The notes: generated from the letters alone by a model not told the origin. Counted from the first letter of the stretch, positions 1 through 5,841 are shown. The stretch is DNA of 9,219 nt from Thiobacillus denitrificans (GCA_002424845.1 DILD01000027.1:1-9219); one strand, 5' to 3'. Program-made: numbers and translations.

Positions 1-81
1 CTGTCGGGTGCTTGTGCCCAAGCCGCAGGCTGCTGGGACATAAACGCCCAAACCACGCGGCATCGGCCGGCATGCAGCCGG

Positions 82-90
82 TGCTAGAAT
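82..90 (+). promoter_or_regulatory. Candidate extended -10 promoter element before the epimerase gene
   Basis: Bases 82-90 read TGC followed by TAGAAT, which fits an extended -10 element (TGn plus a TATAAT-like hexamer). It lies 27 bases before the ATG at 118. No good -35 hexamer is visible at the usual spacing, as is often true of extended -10 promoters. A strong AGGAGG ribosome binding site follows at 103-108. The upstream bases 1-81 hold no recognisable gene; a small CCGGC/GCCGG hairpin overlaps the region just before the element. Inferred from motif only. Confidence 0.3.
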
Positions 91-117
91 CGATGCGACT
101 TTAGGAGGCGATAACAA

Positions 118-1134
118 ATGAAAATCCTGCTCACCGGTGCCGCCGGCTTCATCGGCATGCACGTCGCGCAAATCCTGCTGAAACGCGGCGACGAAGTCGT
201 CGGCATCGACAGCCTCAACGACTACTACGACCCGGCACTCAAACTCGCGCGGCTGGAGCAGCTGAAGCCCTATCCCAACTTCCGTTTCCTCAAGGACGAC
301 ATCTCCGACCGCATGGTGATGGAAGACCTGTTCGAGAAGGGCCACTTCGACGCCGTCATCAACCTCGCCGCGCAGGCCGGCGTGCGCTACTCGCTGAAGA
401 ATCCGCACGCCTACGTGCAGTCGAACATCGTCGGCTTCGCCAACCTGCTCGAAGGCTGCCGCCACCACGGCGTCAAGCACTTCGTCTACGCCAGCTCGTC
501 GAGCGTCTACGGTGCCAACACCAAGATCCCGTTCTCCACCCACGACCCGGTCAACCACCCGGTCAGCCTGTACGCCGCCGGCAAAAAGGCCAACGAGCTG
601 ATGGCGCACACCTACTCGCACCTCTACGGCCTGCCCACCACCGGGCTGCGCTACTTCACCGTGTATGGTCCTTGGGGTAGGCCCGACATGTCGCCGTGGC
701 TGTTCACCAGCGCCATCCTGGAAAACCGCACCATCGACGTCTTCAACCACGGCGACATGATGCGCGACTTCACCTACATCGACGACATCGCCGACGGCAC
801 CGTCAAAGTGCTCGACCGCATTCCGCAGCCCAACCCGAATTTCGACCACAACCACCCCGACCCGGCATCGAGCCACGCCCCCTACCGCGTCTACAACATC
901 GGCAACCACACCCCGGTGCAACTGATGGACTTCATCGGCACCATCGAAGCCGCCCTCGGCCAGACCGCGAAGAAAAACTTCCTGCCGATGCAGGACGGCG
1001 ACGTGCAGGCGACCTACGCGGACATCGACGAACTGGTTCGCGACACGGGATTCAAGCCGGCTACGACGTTGGAGTACGGGATCGGGAAGTGGGTGGAGTG
1101 GTATCGGGGGTATACCTCCGGCAAAACCATGTGA
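118..1134 (+). CDS. NAD-dependent epimerase, UDP-glucuronate 4-epimerase type
   Basis: This is a 338-residue extended short-chain dehydrogenase/reductase. It has the Rossmann dinucleotide motif GAAGFIG at residues 7-13, a SSSSVYG segment near 126-132 that supplies the active-site Ser, and the catalytic Tyr152/Lys156 pair in YAAGK. The DSLNDYYDPALK segment (31-42) and the HGDMMRDFTYIDDI segment are typical of bacterial UDP-glucuronate 4-epimerases (the LspL/CapI/WbpP-like group). These interconvert UDP-GlcA and UDP-GalA in the cytoplasm for surface polysaccharide or LPS synthesis. Length is normal for the family. AGGAGG at 103-108, nine bases before the ATG, fixes the start. The stop lies 14 bases before the DUF4160 gene, so co-transcription is possible, but no functional link is evident. 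Substrate specificity is inferred; a UDP-glucose epimerase or dehydratase relative is less likely. Confidence 0.92.
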   Translation: MKILLTGAAGFIGMHVAQILLKRGDEVVGIDSLNDYYDPALKLARLEQLKPYPNFRFLKDDISDRMVMEDLFEKGHFDAVINLAAQAGVRYSLKNPHAYVQSNIVGFANLLEGCRHHGVKHFVYASSSSVYGANTKIPFSTHDPVNHPVSLYAAGKKANELMAHTYSHLYGLPTTGLRYFTVYGPWGRPDMSPWLFTSAILENRTIDVFNHGDMMRDFTYIDDIADGTVKVLDRIPQPNPNFDHNHPDPASSHAPYRVYNIGNHTPVQLMDFIGTIEAALGQTAKKNFLPMQDGDVQATYADIDELVRDTGFKPATTLEYGIGKWVEWYRGYTSGKTM

Positions 1135-1148
1135 TGCCGAGGTAAACC

Positions 1149-1409
1149 ATGCCTACAATCAGTCAGTTCTTCGGCATCGTGATTCAAATGTTCTGGCGCG
1201 AACACGCACCGCCGCATTTTCACGCGATGTATGCGGAACATGAGGCCCTGATCGACATTCGTACGCTTGATGTCATCGGGGGCAGCCTGCCCCGGCGGGC
1301 ACTCAGTCTGACGATAGAATGGGCAATCGAGCACCGTGAAGAACTGATGGAGGACTGGAATCTATGTCAATCCAAACAACACCCGAAGCGGATCAAACCG
1401 CTGGAGTAA
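1149..1409 (+). CDS. DUF4160 domain protein
   Basis: This 86-residue protein matches the DUF4160 family along its whole length. The hallmarks are the MPTIS start, the FGIVIQMFWREHAPPHFHA segment (residues 8-26, rich in His), the EHEALIDIRTLDVIGGSLPRRAL segment, and the helix with IEWAIEHREELMEDW. The biochemical function of the family is unknown. DUF4160 genes are very often next to DUF2442 genes, as here, and the pair has been thought of as toxin-antitoxin-like; that role is inference. GAGG at 1139-1142, six bases before the ATG, supports the start. Its last 46 bases overlap the DUF2442 gene in another frame, so the two are likely translated from one message. The clustered His residues could bind metal or nucleic acid, but no catalytic motif is established. 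Confidence 0.85.
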   Translation: MPTISQFFGIVIQMFWREHAPPHFHAMYAEHEALIDIRTLDVIGGSLPRRALSLTIEWAIEHREELMEDWNLCQSKQHPKRIKPLE

Positions 1410-1684
1410 TCCCCGCCGCACCCTGGCGGATCAAAGCCCTGTCCGTGCTGTCGGACTATCGTTTGGCGGTCACGTTTATGGACGGCACAAACGGCATCGT
1501 GGATTTTTCATCCGTGCTGACTGCGAAGGAGTGCGGAATCTTTGAAGCATTCAAGGACAAGGATTTTTTCGATCAGGCGCGCCTCGATTTGGGCGTTGTG
1601 GTCTGGCCCAATGGGGCGGATATGGATCCGGGCTGGATGTATGAGCAGCTCAGGGCGAATAAATTGTGGTCTGTCCCCTTTTAA
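1364..1684 (+). CDS. DUF2442 domain protein
   Basis: This 106-residue protein belongs to the DUF2442 family. The core runs from about residue 22 (WRIKALSVLSDYRLAVTFMDGTNGIVDFS, a beta-rich start) through FEAFKDKDFFDQARLD to VVVWPNGADMDPGWMYEQLRA. DUF2442 proteins are small and of unknown function, and are usually partners of DUF4160 genes. The start is supported by GGAGGA at 1349-1354, nine bases before the ATG, which places the ribosome binding site inside the DUF4160 gene and gives a 46-base overlap. The first 20 residues are poorly ordered-looking (Gln, Thr, Ala, Pro). The last eight residues, NKLWSVPF, extend past the usual family end and are encoded by an AT-rich stretch, so the original C-terminus may have been replaced. 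A role as the antidote or adaptor of a pair is inference only. Confidence 0.83.
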   Translation: MSIQTTPEADQTAGVIPAAPWRIKALSVLSDYRLAVTFMDGTNGIVDFSSVLTAKECGIFEAFKDKDFFDQARLDLGVVVWPNGADMDPGWMYEQLRANKLWSVPF

Positions 1685-1696
1685 CTTGTGAACACT

Positions 1697-1852
1697 ATGA
1701 AACTGCTTGCCACGTTTTTGGTTTTAATGAGTATATCTGTTTCAGTCTACGCGTCTGAAACCGATTCGGACAGCGTTACCGCTCCAGCGGGAACTGTCGA
1801 CTCGGACGAGGACGATAGCAACGGTGTACCCCTCGAGGATGTCCAGCGATAG
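1697..1852 (+). CDS. Small secreted acidic peptide (hypothetical)
   Basis: A 51-codon reading frame starts 12 bases after the DUF2442 stop codon. Residues 1-19 look like a classical signal peptide: Lys at position 2, a hydrophobic core LLATFLVLMSISVSV, and VYA before a likely signal peptidase I cut. No lipobox Cys is present. The predicted mature part of 32 residues is strongly acidic (ten Asp/Glu, one Arg) with Ser, Thr and Gly, no Cys and no aromatic residues; it is probably disordered. The coding start is AT-rich (20 of 60 bases G or C at 1681-1740), unlike the flanking genes. No convincing Shine-Dalgarno is seen. I do not recognise a family. It could be a real exported peptide, the truncated N-terminus of a longer protein cut off near the RAYT unit, or a chance frame. 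Confidence 0.42.
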   Translation: MKLLATFLVLMSISVSVYASETDSDSVTAPAGTVDSDEDDSNGVPLEDVQR

Positions 1853-1902
1853 CGAAGTGACTACGTCGATTCTGGGCACAACGGAACAATCAGGGACAGC
1901 AC

Positions 1903-1941
1903 GCGTAGGGCGCAATAACCGAAGGGCATTGCGCCGCATGT
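1903..1941 (+). repeat. REP element, left copy
   Basis: This is a 39-bp repetitive extragenic palindrome. GTAG at 1905-1908 sits immediately 5' of a stem of eight perfect pairs: GGCGCAAT (1909-1916) with ATTGCGCC (1928-1935). The 11-base loop can form two further CC/GG pairs around GAA, giving the imperfect palindrome typical of REPs. An exact reverse-complement copy lies at 2493-2531. The right end is 21 bases before the RAYT ATG, so the hairpin would sit in the 5' leader of a transcript entering the transposase gene. Confidence 0.8.
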
Positions 1942-1962
1942 TACCCGACGTGCCCAACTAAA

Positions 1963-2493
1963 ATGCCAGACTACCGCCGCGCCTGGCATCCAGGCGGCAC
2001 CTACTTTTTCACGGTCAATCTCCTGCAGCGGCATAGCAATGATTTATTGATACGCCACATCGAAACACTCCGGCAAGTCGTTCGCGCTGTGCAAAGCCGG
2101 CATGGTTTCCGGATACACGGCTGGGTGGTTTTGCCCGAGCATCTGCATTGCGTGATTGAGTTGCCGGACAACGACGACGATTTCGCAACCCGTTGGCGAT
2201 TGATCAAGATGGGGGTTTCAAAGGCGCTTCCCAAAACGGAGCGGTTATCAGAGACTCGCGCTCGCCGGGGCGAGCGGGGAATCTGGCAGCGGCGTTATTG
2301 GGAGCACCTGATTCGTGACGAGGCCGATTTTCGGGCGCACATGGATTATGTGCATATCAATCCGGTGAAGCATGGCCTGGTGAAACGTGTTGCCGACTGG
2401 CCTTATTCGACGTTTCATCGGCTGGTTGAGCAAGGCGTGTATCCGCTAAATTGGGGCGGGGGCGATGAAGGGAAGCTGAGCTATAACGATTGA
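1963..2493 (+). CDS. REP-associated tyrosine transposase (RAYT, Y1 HUH family)
   Basis: This 176-residue protein of the IS200-like/TnpA_REP family is complete in length. The N-terminus MPDYRRAWHPGGTYFFTVNL is the usual RAYT start. The HUH metal-binding motif is H60-L-H62 in LPEHLHCVIELP, followed by WRLIKMGVSKAL and the WQRRYWEHLIRDE block (residues 108-120). The likely catalytic tyrosine is Tyr129 in MDYVHINPVKHGLV, with a conserved WPYSTFHR tail. All key residues are present, so the enzyme may be active. RAYTs bind and cut REP hairpins in single-stranded DNA and are thought to spread REPs. No Shine-Dalgarno is visible before the ATG, implying weak translation. The stop codon TGA shares its last base with the right REP. 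Base composition is lower in GC than the epimerase or MFS genes. Confidence 0.93.
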   Translation: MPDYRRAWHPGGTYFFTVNLLQRHSNDLLIRHIETLRQVVRAVQSRHGFRIHGWVVLPEHLHCVIELPDNDDDFATRWRLIKMGVSKALPKTERLSETRARRGERGIWQRRYWEHLIRDEADFRAHMDYVHINPVKHGLVKRVADWPYSTFHRLVEQGVYPLNWGGGDEGKLSYND

Positions 2494-2531
2494 CATGCGG
2501 CGCAATGCCCTTCGGTTATTGCGCCCTACGC
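2493..2531 (-). repeat. REP element, right copy (inverted)
   Basis: This is an exact 39-bp reverse complement of the copy at 1903-1941. Its GTAG tetranucleotide is read on the minus strand (CTAC at 2526-2529). The repeat starts on the last base of the transposase stop codon, so the hairpin lies directly at the 3' end of the gene. It could protect or terminate the transcript; no T-tract follows. The identity of the two copies over all 39 bases indicates recent duplication or continued selection. Confidence 0.8.
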
Positions 2532-2561
2532 TGGCTACGTGGCCTTTGTTGATCGCGGCAG

Positions 2562-2592
2562 GGCGCGACGCATCATCAGCCTGCGTCGCGCC
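2562..2592. repeat. Perfect 11-bp inverted repeat upstream of brnA-like gene
   Basis: GGCGCGACGCA (2562-2572) and TGCGTCGCGCC (2582-2592) are exact reverse complements separated by nine bases. The stem differs in sequence from the flanking REPs and is not preceded by GTAG on either strand. No T-tract follows, so a rho-independent terminator is unlikely. It ends nine bases before the GAGGTG ribosome binding site (2602-2607) of the antitoxin-like gene. It may be an operator for that ribbon-helix-helix-like protein, or a REP of another family. Its role is not decided by the sequence. Confidence 0.6.
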
Positions 2593-2614
2593 AGTCGTCG
2601 TGAGGTGAAACATT

Positions 2615-2911
2615 ATGTCCAAAGTATCTAAGCGTCCTGCCGTGGCAATGCCCACAGTGGAAGAAGACAAGGCGATCACCGCCGCTGGCCGCAGCGATCC
2701 GGATGCGCAACCACTCAAGCCGAAGCAGTTGAAAAGCATGGTTCCTCTGCGCACGCTGCGTGGCCGGCCCAAGTCGGACAACAAGAAGCTGCTGGTTTCG
2801 ATGCGCTACAGCCCCGAGGTCGTGGCGTATTTCAAATCCACGGGCGAAGGCTGGCAGTCTCGCATGGACGAAGCCTTGCGCGAGTACGTTGAACAACATC
2901 GAGCGGCGTAG
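2615..2911 (+). CDS. BrnA-family antitoxin-like protein without BrnT partner
   Basis: This 98-residue protein has a C-terminal BrnA_antitoxin-like domain. The strand KKLLVSMRYS (residues 57-66) is followed by helix PEVVAYFKSTG (67-77) and helix EGWQSRMDEALREYVEQH (78-95), the ribbon-helix-helix fold used for dimeric DNA binding. The N-terminal half is basic/Pro-rich and probably flexible, as expected for the toxin-binding segment. In brnTA operons the BrnT ribonuclease toxin gene lies just upstream and the antitoxin represses the operon. Here the upstream DNA is the RAYT unit and a palindrome, and no BrnT frame is visible on either side. GAGGTG at 2602-2607 supports the ATG. It is therefore an orphan: a remnant, an anti-addiction protein or a free regulator. 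Family assignment is fairly sure; role is inference. Confidence 0.78.
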   Translation: MSKVSKRPAVAMPTVEEDKAITAAGRSDPDAQPLKPKQLKSMVPLRTLRGRPKSDNKKLLVSMRYSPEVVAYFKSTGEGWQSRMDEALREYVEQHRAA

Positions 2912-3004
2912 TCTTCGCCTCAATCAAAGAAGCCACCGGAGACGGGTTACGGTTTCGTGAACTTAGCCTGAACGCCAAAAAACCATTTTTTCCCGCCCGC
3001 AAAA

Positions 3005-4417
3005 ATGAACTCCTCCACGGTCAAAACCTACCTGCCCTGGGTCGTGGCCGTGGCGCTGTTCATGGAGGGGCTCGATACCACCATCGTCAACACGGCGGTG
3101 CCGGCGATCGCGGACGGCCTCCAGGTGACGCCGTTGAGCCTGAAGGCGGTGGTGACGAGTTACATCCTGAGCCTGGCGGTGTGCATCCCGGTGAGCGGCT
3201 GGATGGCGGACCGCTATGGCACGCGCCGCGTGTTCGGCATCGCGGTCGCGGTCTTCACTTTTGCCTCGATTCTGTGCGGGCTGGCGCAGAACGCGCCGAT
3301 GCTGGTGGCGGGACGCATTCTGCAGGGGGTGGGCGCGGCGATGATGATGCCGGTGGGGCGGCTGGCGATCATCCGCACTTTTCCCAAGGCGGAACTGCTG
3401 CGGGCGATGAATTTCGTCATCATTCCGGCGCTGATCGGGCCGCTGCTCGGGCCCACGGTCGGCGGCCTGATCGTGCACTGGTTCTCGTGGCACTTCATCT
3501 TCTTCATCAACGTGCCGGTGGGGCTGGGGGCGCTGTGGCTGGCGCATCGCTACATGCCGGATTACCGGGGCGAGACACGGCGCCCGCTGGATGTGGTCGG
3601 CCTGGTGCTGTTCGGCAGCGGCGCGGCGCTGCTGTCGTGGCTGCTGGAAATTTTCGGCGAGCATCAGATCGACGCGACCTCGGCGGCGGTGCTGCTGGCG
3701 CTCAGCCTCGGCCTGCTGGCGGCATACGGCTGGCATGCGCGCGAGACGGCCCATCCGCTGCTGCGCCTGGCGCTATTCCGGGTGCGCACGTTTCGCGTGT
3801 CGGTGGTGGGCGGTTTCGTCACACGCCTGGGGGTGGGCGGCATGCCCTTCCTGCTGCCGCTGCTCTACCAGCTCGGCCTGGGCATGCCGGCGTGGCAGTC
3901 GGGCCTGCTGATGATGCCGGTGGCGGCGGCGGCCATGGGCATGAAGCTCGTCGCCTCGCGGGTGCTGGCGCACTTCGGCTACCGGCGCGTGCTGACCGTG
4001 AACACGGTGATGATCGGGGTCGTGGTCAGCCTGTTCTCGCTGGTGACGCCCGCCACGCCAATCGCGCTGATCGTGCTGCTGGGGCTGGCGCTGGGCTTTT
4101 TCAATTCGCTGCAATACACCAGCATGAATTCGATGGCCTATGCCGACATCGAGGCGCCCGATTCGAGCATGGCCAGCACGATTGCCAGTTCGATGCAGCA
4201 GATGTCGATGAGCTTCGGGCTGGCCTGCGGGTCGCTGATCGCCGGCTGGTATCTGGGCGACCTGCCGCAGACCGACCGCACGGCGGTGACGACGGCGCTG
4301 CACTACGCCTTTCTGACACTGGGCGGCCTGACCATGCTGTCGTCGCTGTCGTTCTGGTCGCTACGCCCCGGGGACGGCGAAAGCGTCAGCCGGGGCAGGC
4401 CGGGGGTGACGGAATGA
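3005..4417 (+). CDS. MFS transporter, DHA2 (EmrB/QacA) family, MdtD-like
   Basis: This 470-residue inner-membrane protein closely resembles the layout of Escherichia coli MdtD, a putative proton-driven drug exporter of similar length. Visible motifs are LDTTIVNTAVPAI in the first membrane helix (residues 23-35, with Asp24), motif A GWMADRYGTRR between helices 2 and 3 (65-75), RILQGVGAAMMMPVGR (104-119), and the antiporter motif C GPLLGPTVGG (145-154). The second half carries LLMMPVAAAAMGMK, FGYRRVL and FFNSLQYTSMNSM, also MdtD-like. Likely role: proton-coupled export of drugs or other small molecules; the substrate is unknown. No MdtABC or membrane-fusion partner is next to it. No good Shine-Dalgarno precedes the ATG, and the start could differ by a few codons. 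High GC (44 of 60 bases at 3421-3480) fits a native gene. Confidence 0.93.
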   Translation: MNSSTVKTYLPWVVAVALFMEGLDTTIVNTAVPAIADGLQVTPLSLKAVVTSYILSLAVCIPVSGWMADRYGTRRVFGIAVAVFTFASILCGLAQNAPMLVAGRILQGVGAAMMMPVGRLAIIRTFPKAELLRAMNFVIIPALIGPLLGPTVGGLIVHWFSWHFIFFINVPVGLGALWLAHRYMPDYRGETRRPLDVVGLVLFGSGAALLSWLLEIFGEHQIDATSAAVLLALSLGLLAAYGWHARETAHPLLRLALFRVRTFRVSVVGGFVTRLGVGGMPFLLPLLYQLGLGMPAWQSGLLMMPVAAAAMGMKLVASRVLAHFGYRRVLTVNTVMIGVVVSLFSLVTPATPIALIVLLGLALGFFNSLQYTSMNSMAYADIEAPDSSMASTIASSMQQMSMSFGLACGSLIAGWYLGDLPQTDRTAVTTALHYAFLTLGGLTMLSSLSFWSLRPGDGESVSRGRPGVTE

Positions 4418-4521
4418 AGCGCACCGTGTGGCGGAACAGAACACGCAAGGCCCGAGGAGACAGCGTAAAGCCTTTATCATTGCGTCGTGCGAAACGGGAC
4501 GGCGGATGACGTCCTGTCGGC

Positions 4522-4557
4522 CCGTGAAGCCAGAAATCCGGGGCTCCGGCTTCACGG
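4522..4557. repeat. 10-bp perfect inverted repeat between MFS and flavoprotein genes
   Basis: CCGTGAAGCC (4522-4531) pairs exactly with GGCTTCACGG (4548-4557) across a 16-base loop. The loop and right arm contain a competing CCGG/CCGG hairpin (4538-4549). There is no T-tract, so it is not a standard intrinsic terminator, though it may end the MFS message or shield the 3' end. The rest of the 194-base gap (4418-4611) shows no convincing gene or promoter. Confidence 0.5.
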
Positions 4558-4611
4558 ATAAACTGGCCGGCATCAACCCCGCATCGCCGCCACACTACGA
4601 ACTGACCACTT

Positions 4612-5781
4612 ATGAAAAAACACTATTCAGCCATTGTGATCGGCGGCGGTCCTGCAGGTTCGTCCGCGGCTTACACGCTGGCCAGGCACGGCATCGATGT
4701 ATGCCTGATTGATAAAGCCGTTTTCCCGCGCAACAAATTATGCGGCGGACTGCTGACACTCAGAAGCAAGAAAATATTTTCACAGGTCTTTGACGCGCCC
4801 TGGGACAAGGCATTTGAACTCGAAGCCAACGGCGTCAAATTCTTCTACCGGGAAACCCAGCTGAACAGCGTGGAAAACTACAGCCAGCTGTTTTTTACAT
4901 GCCGCATCGACTTTGATGACTACCTCATCAAACTGGCGGCATCCAAAGGCGTCGACTTGCACCTGGGCGACCCCGTCGCCTCGATCGATCTCAAGCATAA
5001 AACCTGCCGCCTTCGGTCGGGCGCGGAGTTTACCTATGACTATCTGGTTGGCGCCGATGGTGTCAGCAGCATTGTCGCCAAAACCATTTACGGATCGGCA
5101 TTCGACAAGCAGAAAATAGCGCTCGCGCTGGAAATTGAAGTCGACAGGGAAAAGGTCGGCCGCTTGATCACCAATCCGGAAATATATTTCGGCGTCGTGA
5201 ACTGGGGATATGGATGGGTTTTCCCAAAGAAAAACACGCTAACCATCGGCATGGGCGGCGTCCATGCCAAGAACCCGAACATGAAAGCGGACTTCATCGC
5301 CTTCACAAAAGGGATTTGTGGGGACGTGCCCACTGAAAAAATAAAGGGGCATCACATCCCTTTCGGCGATTACAGGAAAACGCCCGGCCAGGACACGGTC
5401 CTGCTCGCGGGCGACGCGGCGGGGTTTGTTGAATCCTTAACCGGGGAAGGGATTGCCTTTGCGATGCAGAGCGGATATTTCGCCGGCACGTCTATCGCGG
5501 CGTCCCTCCACGCCAAAAACCAGACAGGTGCATTGCCCTCCTACAAGGACAAGTGCAGGGAAATACACAACGCGCTGAATCATGCGAATTTCCTCAAGTA
5601 CTTCATCTTTCCAAAGGCAAGTGAATATCTGTTTGTAAGGAAACTGCTGCCGGACGCAAAAGCGCTTCCATTCAGGCACATGGATCTGATGGCGGGAACC
5701 ATGGAATACCGCGAGTACGCAAAATACCTGGCAAGCAGGGCTTTCAAACGAATAACCAGGCGCGCCTTGTTTCTAAAATGA
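4612..5781 (+). CDS. Geranylgeranyl reductase family FAD-dependent oxidoreductase
   Basis: This 389-residue flavoprotein of the p-hydroxybenzoate hydroxylase/geranylgeranyl reductase superfamily has the N-terminal FAD-binding motif GGGPAG at residues 11-16 with the acidic end of the fold in CLIDK. FPRNKLCGG follows at 38-46, YLVGADGVSS at 144-153, YGWVFPK at 200-206, and the second FAD motif AGDAAGFVESLTGEGI at 266-281. YGWVFPK and the PRxKxCGG block are typical of the geranylgeranyl reductase family, whose members reduce isoprenoid double bonds or act on quinone-like or lipid substrates. The substrate here cannot be told. The C-terminal part (about 300-389) is basic and may touch membranes. 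No Shine-Dalgarno is seen before the ATG. The gene is AT-richer than its neighbours (30 of 60 GC at 4681-4740, 23 of 60 at 5581-5640), suggesting transfer. It converges on metK. Confidence 0.88.
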   Translation: MKKHYSAIVIGGGPAGSSAAYTLARHGIDVCLIDKAVFPRNKLCGGLLTLRSKKIFSQVFDAPWDKAFELEANGVKFFYRETQLNSVENYSQLFFTCRIDFDDYLIKLAASKGVDLHLGDPVASIDLKHKTCRLRSGAEFTYDYLVGADGVSSIVAKTIYGSAFDKQKIALALEIEVDREKVGRLITNPEIYFGVVNWGYGWVFPKKNTLTIGMGGVHAKNPNMKADFIAFTKGICGDVPTEKIKGHHIPFGDYRKTPGQDTVLLAGDAAGFVESLTGEGIAFAMQSGYFAGTSIAASLHAKNQTGALPSYKDKCREIHNALNHANFLKYFIFPKASEYLFVRKLLPDAKALPFRHMDLMAGTMEYREYAKYLASRAFKRITRRALFLK

Positions 5782-5782
5782 A

Positions 5783-5841
5783 GCCGGCGCGGGCATGTGG
5801 CGCGGCACCGCGCAGCTTGGGCGTTACCCGCGTCAGCCGGC
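5783..5841. terminator. GC-rich stem structure between convergent genes, possible bidirectional terminator
   Basis: The 51 bases between the flavoprotein and metK stop codons are packed with complementary segments. GCCGGC-GCGGG (5783-5793) can pair with CCCGCG-TCA-GCCGGC (5827-5841) around a short bulge, and an inner hairpin GCGCGG/CCGCGC lies at 5800-5813. The right arm overlaps the end of metK. No T-tract is present on either side, so intrinsic termination is uncertain; mRNA end protection or rho-dependent ending is equally possible. Confidence 0.35.

Larger units (their letters stand above)
1903..2531 (+). mobile_element. RAYT unit: REP-associated transposase bracketed by two inverted REPs
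   Basis: The unit consists of a single-domain HUH transposase gene (1963-2493) placed between two perfect 39-bp copies of a REP hairpin in inverted orientation (1903-1941 and 2493-2531). This is the 'REPtron' layout known for RAYT genes. RAYTs are thought to act on REP single strands through a hairpin plus a GTAG tetranucleotide and are usually domesticated single-copy genes. No target-site duplication is visible, as expected for this transposase class. Boundaries are given by the outer ends of the repeats; the true historical insertion may be larger. Confidence 0.75.

Noticed and set aside
1903..2531. CRISPR-like or classical insertion-sequence ends
   Set aside because: There are only two repeat copies, in inverted orientation and hairpin-forming, with no regular spacers and no target-site duplication; a RAYT/REP unit explains them.
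2494..2614. BrnT toxin remnant upstream of the BrnA-like gene
   Set aside because: No frame in these bases resembles BrnT; the sequence is taken up by the REP and the second palindrome.
2975..2996. A-tract followed by T-tract before the MFS gene as a terminator
   Set aside because: The pairing would be only a few A-T pairs around a very short loop with no GC stem, too weak for an intrinsic terminator.
3181..4509. Long 442-codon plus-strand frame overlapping the MFS gene
   Set aside because: It is a shifted reading of the MFS gene, rich in Gly, Ala, Arg and Asp as expected from GC-rich shadows; the MFS frame has clear family motifs.
4428..4712. 94-codon frame in the gap after the MFS gene
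   Set aside because: It overlaps the start of the flavoprotein gene in another frame and its product resembles no family.
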